11,261 nucleotides of DNA from CAYRWM01 sp964428055 (GTDB lineage: Bacteria > Bacillota > Clostridia > Christensenellales > Christensenellaceae): assembly GCA_964428055.1 (NCBI GenBank), contig CAYRWM010000047.1, positions 1 through 11,261 of the forward strand. Direction: 5' to 3'. Every line of letters begins with the position of its first letter. Within the stretch, counting starts at the first letter, position 1. The notes below the pieces were generated by a model, which saw only the letters and a program-made list of their open reading frames with translations, did not search any database and had not been told where the DNA came from. Positions 6,506-11,261 of the stretch are shown here, piece by piece. Both the position numbers and the translations under genes were made by a program.

Positions 6506-6616
6506 TTGCAAAGTAGATACTGTGCGTTGTGATTATTCACTCCAGTGTATACGGATGGGATGTTGCCGTATAACGAAAAGCTCAGATGCTGCGATACAGT
6601 ATTGCGTCCGTTGCAA
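6506..6616 (+). promoter_or_regulatory. Tetrahydrofolate (THF) riboswitch aptamer
   Basis: This matches the THF riboswitch class, which binds reduced folates in front of folT and folate-synthesis genes. Conserved segments are seen in order: AGTAGAT (6512-6518), TGCGTT (6523-6528), GGATGGGATGTTGCC (6553-6567), ACGAA (6573-6577), GCTCAGATGCTGCGA near 6580-6594, and ATTGCGTCCG (6601-6610). Helices can be drawn: P1 TTGCAA (6506-6511) with TTGCAA (6611-6616); P2 ATACTGT (6517-6523) with ACAGTAT (6596-6602); P3 TATACGG (6548-6554) with CCGTATA (6566-6572). A short extra hairpin, GTGA-TTAT-TCAC (6529-6540), is inserted between the TGCGTT segment and P3. The gene behind it is an ECF S component of FolT type, the expected partner. 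Confidence 0.9.
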
Positions 6617-6698
6617 TTAGACAAAAGAAAACCTCTTTAATATCACGGCCTCCGTTTTTCTTTTGCTGATCGCAATAGAACAAGCAGGAGGTTTTTCT
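6617..6698 (+). promoter_or_regulatory. Riboswitch expression platform over the folT ribosome binding site
   Basis: No hairpin followed by a T run is present, so control is probably translational. Mutually exclusive pairings are visible. Helix A pairs CAAAAGAAAA (6622-6631) with TTTTCTTTTG (6656-6665). Helix B pairs AAAACCTC (6628-6635) with GAGGTTTT (6688-6695) and covers the Shine-Dalgarno AGGAGG (6686-6691). A third pairing joins aptamer bases TATTGCG (6600-6606) to CGCAATA (6671-6677). CCTCC at 6649-6653 is a second possible anti-Shine-Dalgarno. Which set forms with ligand bound is inference. Confidence 0.6.
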
Positions 6699-7202
6699 AT
6701 GCATATTAAAACAAGAAAACTTACTACATGTGCCGTTTTGATAGCGCTCGCAGTAGCTGTCACGGTGTTCACTATAAGGTTCGGGGACGTGTTCGAACTG
6801 TCGCTCGCTCCCGTCGTCGTAATGATAGCAAGCGTCTATCTCGGGCCTCTGTACGGTGCGGTCTGCGGCATAGCAGCGGACTTCCTCGGAACCCTGGCAC
6901 TGGGTACGGGATACAATCCCATATTCGCCGTGACATGGTTCCTGTACGGCGTTATCCCCGGGCTCATGATAAAAAAGATCCCGGCATCTTTTCCGAGATC
7001 TCTTGCTACAGTCTGCGTGACGCAGGTGATATGTTCTCTGCTGCTCAACACACTCTGGATATATCTGTTCTACGGCGCTGGGCTTTCGGTCGTACGGTTC
7101 GTGGGCTCCGTATGTTCACTGGGCATATACATCGTGCTCTTCTATCTCGCGCAGAAAGGGATAGCGAGATTCTCAAAGACGACCTTAAGGGAGATCACAT
7201 AA
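6699..7202 (+). CDS. folT: Folate-specific ECF transporter S component (FolT-like)
   Basis: A 167-residue hydrophobic protein with about five to six membrane segments (near residues 8-28, 37-56, 60-70, 74-92, 103-125 and 130-152). S components capture a vitamin outside the cell and hand it to a shared module (EcfT with the ATPases EcfA1/A2), none of which is encoded here, so a distant group II ECF module is presumed. The pattern of Ala-rich helix 1 after KTRKLTT, then LAPVVVMIASVYLGPLYGAV (36-55) with AADFLG (59-64), is typical of the FolT/QueT/ThiT-like S families. The folate assignment comes mainly from the THF riboswitch directly upstream. ATG 6699 is fixed by AGGAGG at 6686-6691; an in-frame TTG at 6663 lies inside the leader RNA and is rejected. 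The 3' end overlaps cls by eight bases, tail to tail, with no terminator seen. Confidence 0.87.
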   Translation: MHIKTRKLTTCAVLIALAVAVTVFTIRFGDVFELSLAPVVVMIASVYLGPLYGAVCGIAADFLGTLALGTGYNPIFAVTWFLYGVIPGLMIKKIPASFPRSLATVCVTQVICSLLLNTLWIYLFYGAGLSVVRFVGSVCSLGIYIVLFYLAQKGIARFSKTTLREIT

Positions 7203-8715
7203 GAGGCGCAAACGGTGTTATTATCGTTCTGAACAGTCTCTTGTACCATGCGATCTCTTTAACATAATCCATAGTCACCAGATCGGACTTTGAGAAGTTA
7301 TCCTCAAAGTCCTTTTTAAGGTCACCGAGGCAGCTCGTTTTATACATCCATATGCCGTCCTCAAAGTGCAGGTACAGGCTTCTGAAATCGAGATTGATCG
7401 TACTGACTATGCCGAAGTCATCGTCGGCCAGGAACAGCTTGCCGTGCATAAAGCCTTTGTTGTATCTGTAGATCTCAACACCCGCATTGATAAGATTCGG
7501 AAAATGCTTTGTCGCCATAAGATACGGCAGCTCTTTGTCCGGAGTGCCCGGCATGAGTATCTTTATCTTAAGGCCGCTCTTGGCCGCAGTCATCAATGCC
7601 TGCTCCGCGGCAAAATCAAGTATAAGATACGGACTTGCTATATACACGTACCTCTTGGCTCTGGTTATCATATTTAGGAATATATTTATCCCTGCATCTC
7701 CGTTGATGAACGGATTGGTCTCATACGGCACAACATAGCCGGGTGCTCCTTCCGCCGCACAGGCGCGCGGGACGGTTATATTGTCCTTTATACCGCTCAG
7801 GAAATTCCAGGTAGCCAGGAACATCTCATGGAAACTCTCCACGCCCCTGCCCTTTATCATTATGCCCATGTCCAGCCAGTATCCGAGCGGGGACACTGCA
7901 TTTATATATTCATCCGATATGTTTATTCCGCCGGTAAAAGCGGTATTTCCGTCTATGACGCATATCTTCCTGTGATCCCTGTTGTTATGCTTGACAGACA
8001 GCACAGGAACCATAGGGTTGAACAGTCTGACCTGTATACCGGATTCTTTTATCTCATCTAAAAAACTCTTCTGCATGTTGCTGCCGGCGTCATCGCACAG
8101 TATGCGAACTTCGACTCCCGCGGCCATCCTGTCCTTAAGCACAGCGAAAACACCGTCCCACATCTCTCCCCTTGCGATCTGGAAAAACTCCAGGTAGATG
8201 TAATGCTCAGCCAGAGACATCTGCTCCTTCATCATCGAATAGAACTCTTCGCCGTTCTTTATGTATACCGTCTCGGTATCCTCATAGAGAGGCATTCCGG
8301 ATGTTGAATAGATATACTCAGCCTGCCTTAAGGCATCGGTGCTCAGATCAGACAGTCTTCCGTAAACGCTGTCATCCCTTACAAGCCCGGTATAGCTCCC
8401 CTTGTACGTCCTCTTGCTCATCCATTTAAAAACGCTTCTTTTAGCTGCCTTGTTGCCGAGCGCGGCATAGAAGATAAAACCGAACACAGGCAGTATCACG
8501 ATGATGAGCAGCCATATTATCTTGTACGACGGATTCTCGTACTTGTTAAGGAGCCAGAACGTGAGTATGCCCGACAGGCCTATCAGTATGTAGTTTGCGA
8601 CCGGGAAGCTCTCTACCAGCCAGGTGAGAAGAAATCCTATAATAACGATCTGAACCGAAACCAGCGCTATAACCCAGAATATCTTGCCTGACAGGAGCTT
8701 TTTGATGTTTCTCAT
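7195..8715 (-). CDS. cls: Cardiolipin synthase
   Basis: A membrane phospholipase-D-family enzyme that joins two phosphatidylglycerols into cardiolipin and glycerol. It is 506 residues long, normal for the bacterial ClsA-type. The N-terminus has membrane helices at about 12-33, 39-57 and 65-86 (the PLDc_N region). Two HKD motifs follow: H248-K250-D255 in HRKICVID and H424-K426-D431 in HGKLFLADD, both intact. The start at 8715 is the first possible one after an in-frame TAA, yet its ribosome binding site is poor (AAGG two bases away), and an intrinsic terminator ends only seven bases upstream. It is the last gene of a minus-strand envelope group; expression may depend on readthrough from the peptidoglycan-binding gene. 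The C-terminal codons overlap the end of folT on the other strand. Confidence 0.94.
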   Translation of the reverse strand: MRNIKKLLSGKIFWVIALVSVQIVIIGFLLTWLVESFPVANYILIGLSGILTFWLLNKYENPSYKIIWLLIIVILPVFGFIFYAALGNKAAKRSVFKWMSKRTYKGSYTGLVRDDSVYGRLSDLSTDALRQAEYIYSTSGMPLYEDTETVYIKNGEEFYSMMKEQMSLAEHYIYLEFFQIARGEMWDGVFAVLKDRMAAGVEVRILCDDAGSNMQKSFLDEIKESGIQVRLFNPMVPVLSVKHNNRDHRKICVIDGNTAFTGGINISDEYINAVSPLGYWLDMGIMIKGRGVESFHEMFLATWNFLSGIKDNITVPRACAAEGAPGYVVPYETNPFINGDAGINIFLNMITRAKRYVYIASPYLILDFAAEQALMTAAKSGLKIKILMPGTPDKELPYLMATKHFPNLINAGVEIYRYNKGFMHGKLFLADDDFGIVSTINLDFRSLYLHFEDGIWMYKTSCLGDLKKDFEDNFSKSDLVTMDYVKEIAWYKRLFRTIITPFAPLM

Positions 8716-8721
8716 AGCCTT

Positions 8722-8759
8722 AAAAAGAACACTCCTTCCCTGTTAGACGGGAAGGAGTG
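8722..8759 (-). terminator. Terminator between the peptidoglycan-binding gene and cls
   Basis: On the minus strand an 11-bp perfect stem, CACTCCTTCCC with GGGAAGGAGTG (8759-8749 with 8740-8730), has an eight-base loop and is followed by TTCTTTTT (8729-8722). It begins 18 bases after the stop codon of the upstream gene. The cls ATG comes seven bases after the T run. The descending arm contains GGAAGGAG, a Shine-Dalgarno-like sequence about 16 bases from the cls start. Confidence 0.88.
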
Positions 8760-8777
8760 CTCATCAGAGTTTATTTG

Positions 8778-9431
8778 TTATTTTCCTACTGCCGAATCCG
8801 AATAAAGTTTGCTCTGTGTCGCAGATCCTGCGATACCGTCTACCTTGAGTCCGTTCTTCTCCTGGAACTGCTTAATGCAGTCTACCGTTACCGAACCGTA
8901 ATACCCTGTAGCCTTGCCGGGGAGATATCCGAGTTCGCTCAGTCTCTTCTGCAGCTTCATAACGGAATCGCCCTTGCTGCCCTGTTTAAGTGTCTTATAA
9001 CTCTTTCCTGAAGATGAAGAGTCGGACTTGTCCGAATCACTCTTGGAAGAATCATCAGCACTCTCTGTTGCGCTCTCTGTTGCACTGTCTCCGCTCTCAG
9101 TATCAGCCGCTTCTGTAGCTGTATCAGCTGACTCTGTATCGGACGGAGTTGCTTCAGCCGGCTCTGACGTATCCTCTGTGGGATTGTCGAGCACATTATC
9201 GGCAGTCTCCGTATCCGCCGCAGGAACGGTATCCGTTGCCGAAGCCTGTTCGTCAGGCACGTTCTGTTCACTGCCCGCAGCATTCCACGGCTGAGTAGCA
9301 AGAAGGATTATGAGTACAACTATCGCTGCTATGATAGCTATAGAGATAAGGAATCTCTTCGTGGATGCGATCTGTATCCCGCCGCCACCGCCGCCTCTCT
9401 GCTGACGGGGCCTGTAATATTTAACTGCCAT
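8778..9431 (-). CDS. Membrane-anchored protein with a C-terminal peptidoglycan-binding domain
   Basis: 217 residues in three parts. A short positively charged, Gly-rich cytoplasmic tail (1-25, including six consecutive Gly) is followed by one membrane helix (about 26-45). A long Ser/Thr/Ala/Asp/Glu-rich linker (about 50-145) carries strings of TES, TEA and SAD-like units. A PG_binding_1 domain (about 151-212) has the family pattern GSKGDSVMKLQKRLSELGYL (151-170) and a second FQEKNGLKVDGIAG (189-202). There is no catalytic domain, so a structural or targeting role at the wall is likely; the partner is unknown. The topology should be N-in, C-out. GGGAGG at 9445-9440, eight bases upstream, supports the start. 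It lies downstream of a polysaccharide deacetylase and upstream of cls. I do not assign a gene symbol. Confidence 0.88.
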   Translation of the reverse strand: MAVKYYRPRQQRGGGGGGIQIASTKRFLISIAIIAAIVVLIILLATQPWNAAGSEQNVPDEQASATDTVPAADTETADNVLDNPTEDTSEPAEATPSDTESADTATEAADTESGDSATESATESADDSSKSDSDKSDSSSSGKSYKTLKQGSKGDSVMKLQKRLSELGYLPGKATGYYGSVTVDCIKQFQEKNGLKVDGIAGSATQSKLYSDSAVGK

Positions 9432-9509
9432 GGTGTTATCCTCCCGCTATGTAATTATTGAAATTTTCAAGTAAATCAAAATTTGAGATATTACTGATGT
9501 TACAAATAC

Positions 9510-9539
9510 ATTATAACATAATCAGCCGACATGTTCTAA
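9510..9539 (-). promoter_or_regulatory. Promoter of the peptidoglycan-binding protein gene
   Basis: On the minus strand TTAGAA (9539-9534), an 18-base spacer and a perfect TATAAT (9515-9510). The -35 contains the stop codon of the upstream deacetylase gene. The leader would be about 70 bases. No terminator lies between the two genes, so readthrough from the deacetylase is also possible. Confidence 0.55.
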
Positions 9540-11113
9540 TTATTTTCTGTCTGATTTTCAGTTTCTTCAGTCTCTTCGGTAACCCTTGAAGTAAGCGCGT
9601 CGCGGCCCAGTCTCCATGTAGGATCCTGACCTCTCGCCAGCAACACCTGAACCAGCTGCGATACCGTTATCAGTTTGTATCCTTTTGCCGTAAGATCAGA
9701 TACGATACTCTCCACAGCGCTGGCAGTTTCAGGATGGATATCGTGCATCAGCACCAATGCGCCGTCGTATGCCTCTCCCACGGTATTATCATGGTTCATC
9801 TGTACATCGCGGTTCTTCCAGTCAAGTGTATCGACCGTCCAGTAAACGCTGAGCCTGCCGTACTGCTGCGCAGCTTCAGCAGTGACGTTTCCGTATGGTG
9901 CACGGAATATGATGGGGCTCTTACCCGTAGCTTCCTTTATTACCGCATTGGTCTTGTCGAGTTCCTGAGCCATGCCGTCATAATCCATCTTATAGAAATC
10001 GGGATGAGTATAACTGTGGTTTCCTATCTCCATGCCCGCGTCATATACCTGTTTGACCGTATCGGGATATTCCTTGGCGTTCTGACCTACCATAAAGAAT
10101 GTCGCCTTGGCATTGTGGGCCTTAAGCGCCTCAAGTACGATCGGTGTGGTCGAAGGACTGGGACCGTCATCAAAAGTAAGAGCGATGACTTTGTCGTTCA
10201 TGGGATCTATGCCCTCTATTGAGAACGGCTCCATGTCGCCCTCTGCAGTCTTGAAGTAATCAGGCATTACAACGACAGCCGCCGCATCTATGGCACTCTT
10301 TCCCTTAAGGACGCTGCCCTTTATGGAATCAAGTTCAGTAAGCGGGATGCTGACCTCAAAACTGCCGGCTTCAGGAACGGCTATCTGACCCGCGTTGAAA
10401 TAGAACTTCAGCGCTCCTCCGTCCAGCACAAAACGGCTGAAATTGACCTCTTCAGCCTTTAAGCCCGATGCGATCTTTTCATCGTCCTTATACTGGCTGA
10501 GAACAGGATCATCCTCAAGTCTTAAGGCGGAAGCCTCGGACACTTCTGTCAGATAATCCGAATCCTCCTTGAACAGATCCGAAAGAGCCAGCTTTTCGCC
10601 GGAACCCTTATCATATACGAAAGTATCTATCCTGTTGACGACCCTCGTCGAGCCGTTGTCGGAATACGTCACGAACTTAAACCCTATAGCGGTGTCCTCA
10701 TATGTAAAAGGCTCGTATATCATCGTGAATTCGGGCTTGTCCGTATCCCACTCGGGCTCGGCAGGAAGAGTGGATTCGTACCCTTCTATGCTCTCCACAG
10801 CGAACTGCTTGAGCTCCTCGGATACAGCATCCAGATTCTCAACCATAGGATATGCGGCATACACCGTATGATCCTCATACCATTCCTTTATAAAAGCAGT
10901 AGTGATCCCTTCGTCCTGAACTATGGTATTGGCAGATACGGATGCCATCCAGGCATCTTCGCCAAGGCCTTTCTCCTCTTCTGCAGGTTCAGTCTCCGCA
11001 GGAACGTTTCCGTCCTCGTCACCGGACTCACTGGAGGGGAATATATTCTCGCAGGAACAGAGCACTGCGGCTAAAGCAAAAACAAGCAAAAAAGCGATTA
11101 TCTTCTTAAACAT
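9536..11113 (-). CDS. Lipoprotein polysaccharide deacetylase, PdaC-like
   Basis: 525 residues. A signal peptide with a lipobox (L18-C19-S20-C21) predicts a lipid-anchored surface protein, followed by an acidic linker (about 27-52). Residues about 55-265 look like the DUF4163/DUF3298 (RsiV-like) region found before the catalytic domain in Bacillus PdaC. The NodB domain (about 306-490) has all five motifs: TFDDGP (313-318), HSYTH (366-370), RAPYGN (404-409), D428 with DW (431-432), and HD (457-458). PdaC removes acetyl groups from peptidoglycan MurNAc and chitin oligomers. The substrate here could be peptidoglycan or another wall glycan. ATG 11113 is preferred because it begins the signal peptide; the longer frame from 11170 would start inside the promoter. 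The ribosome binding site is weak (GAGAAAG). It ends in a Glu/Thr/Asn-rich tail. Confidence 0.9.
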   Translation of the reverse strand: MFKKIIAFLLVFALAAVLCSCENIFPSSESGDEDGNVPAETEPAEEEKGLGEDAWMASVSANTIVQDEGITTAFIKEWYEDHTVYAAYPMVENLDAVSEELKQFAVESIEGYESTLPAEPEWDTDKPEFTMIYEPFTYEDTAIGFKFVTYSDNGSTRVVNRIDTFVYDKGSGEKLALSDLFKEDSDYLTEVSEASALRLEDDPVLSQYKDDEKIASGLKAEEVNFSRFVLDGGALKFYFNAGQIAVPEAGSFEVSIPLTELDSIKGSVLKGKSAIDAAAVVVMPDYFKTAEGDMEPFSIEGIDPMNDKVIALTFDDGPSPSTTPIVLEALKAHNAKATFFMVGQNAKEYPDTVKQVYDAGMEIGNHSYTHPDFYKMDYDGMAQELDKTNAVIKEATGKSPIIFRAPYGNVTAEAAQQYGRLSVYWTVDTLDWKNRDVQMNHDNTVGEAYDGALVLMHDIHPETASAVESIVSDLTAKGYKLITVSQLVQVLLARGQDPTWRLGRDALTSRVTEETEETENQTENN

Positions 11114-11154
11114 ATCGTAAGTACTTTCTCTTTTGTAAACTGTCTTTTTGTATA

Positions 11155-11189
11155 TATCATATGATACCACATCGGGTATCTTTTTTAAA
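11155..11189 (-). promoter_or_regulatory. Deacetylase promoter with nested inverted repeats
   Basis: On the minus strand TTTAAA (11189-11184), a 17-base spacer and TATCAT (11166-11161) with TGG before it form a candidate extended -10 promoter. Two inverted repeats lie over it: GATACC/GGTATC (11163-11168 with 11175-11180), filling the spacer, and the 12-bp palindrome TATCATATGATA (11155-11166), over the -10 and the predicted start. Such placement suits an operator. Read on the plus strand, the first repeat is followed by six T (11181-11186) and also looks like a terminator. Confidence 0.45.
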
Positions 11190-11202
11190 ACCGGAGCTAA
11201 CT

Positions 11203-11226
11203 AAAAGTGCTGCCTTGCGGCAGCAC
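11203..11226 (-). terminator. Terminator of a minus-strand gene off the right edge
   Basis: On the minus strand GTGCTGCC (11226-11219), a GCAA tetraloop and GGCAGCAC (11214-11207) form a perfect 8-bp stem, followed by TTTT (11206-11203). No gene in the window uses it, so the transcript must come from the right of the window. Confidence 0.85.
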
Positions 11227-11241
11227 CTTTGGTTCTTATCC

Positions 11242-11261
11242 CTATGTCAGTGAATCTAATA
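11242..11261 (-). CDS. Possible last codons of an unidentified minus-strand gene
   Basis: Upstream of the terminator, the minus strand reads five sense codons and then TAG (11244-11242). Another frame stays open through the hairpin to a TAG just after it. Either could be the end of a gene beyond the edge; too little is present to choose a frame or name a product. Confidence 0.2.

Noticed and set aside
6654..6665. T-rich stretch in the folT leader as an intrinsic terminator
   Set aside because: Only CGG-CCT-CCG, a three-pair stem, precedes the T run. The longer A/T helix is not followed by T. A translational mechanism fits better.
6728..7267. A 179-codon open frame overlapping folT in another frame
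   Set aside because: Its product is rich in Arg and has no membrane pattern or motif. The folT frame has the ribosome binding site and hydrophobic segments.
9028..9294. A Ser/Val/Ala-rich open frame on the plus strand
   Set aside because: This is a mirror of the repetitive stalk codons of the wall-binding protein, not an independent gene.
9734..10222. A 162-codon plus-strand open frame
   Set aside because: It is antisense to the NodB domain of the deacetylase, which has all five catalytic motifs in frame.
11114..11170. N-terminal extension of the deacetylase from ATG 11170
   Set aside because: It would place 19 residues before the lipoprotein signal and start within the predicted -35/-10 spacer. 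The ATG at 11113 begins the signal peptide.
1..11261. tRNA or rRNA genes, CRISPR arrays, insertion sequences, phage or defence genes
   Set aside because: No cloverleaf, no regularly spaced repeats, no transposase-like or defence-like motif was seen in any intergenic stretch or reading frame.

Overview
The window is ordinary chromosomal sequence of a Gram-positive, low-to-mid GC bacterium, most likely a member of the Clostridia (Bacillota), perhaps Lachnospiraceae or a neighbouring family. The evidence is the Firmicutes-type nadD-yqeK-rsfS cluster, strong AGGAGG ribosome binding sites, a type 3 (archaeal-like) prolyl-tRNA synthetase, an energy-coupling-factor (ECF) S component behind a tetrahydrofolate riboswitch, a bifunctional BirA and Gram-positive envelope proteins. 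ATA isoleucine codons and AGA/AGG arginine codons are common although base composition is balanced. I see no insertion sequence, phage gene, CRISPR array, tRNA or rRNA.

Layout. 1-66: a start signal for a minus-strand gene lying off the left edge, and a two-way terminator. 116-1686 (minus): the nadD-yqeK-rsfS operon (NAD synthesis, Ap4A hydrolysis, ribosome silencing). 1811-4021 (plus): proS, then a short-chain dehydrogenase resembling YmfI, the reductase that finishes EF-P lysine modification. 4031-4972 (minus): birA, convergent with the dehydrogenase and divergent from gltA. 5067-6428 (plus): gltA, citrate synthase. 6472-7202 (plus): a promoter, a tetrahydrofolate riboswitch and the folate-type S component it controls. 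7195-11113 (minus): a cell-envelope group transcribed in the order lipoprotein polysaccharide deacetylase, membrane-anchored peptidoglycan-binding protein, cardiolipin synthase. 11203-11226: terminator of a further minus-strand gene off the right edge.

How the genes fit together. There are three themes. The first is translation and its tuning: ProS charges tRNA-Pro, the YmfI-like enzyme probably matures EF-P (which relieves polyproline stalling), and RsfS silences ribosomes under starvation. The second is cofactor supply: NadD for NAD, BirA for biotinylation of carboxylases, FolT for folate uptake. The third is envelope maintenance on the right side.

I did not find a convincing new multi-gene system. 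The most interesting sequence is regulatory: the THF riboswitch, with an inserted mini-hairpin and visible competing helices over the folT ribosome binding site; overlapping divergent birA/gltA promoter cores; a possible leaderless nadD; nested palindromes in the deacetylase promoter; and two places where a terminator sits directly against the next gene's start codon. No search or folding program was run. Family names rest on motifs read by eye.
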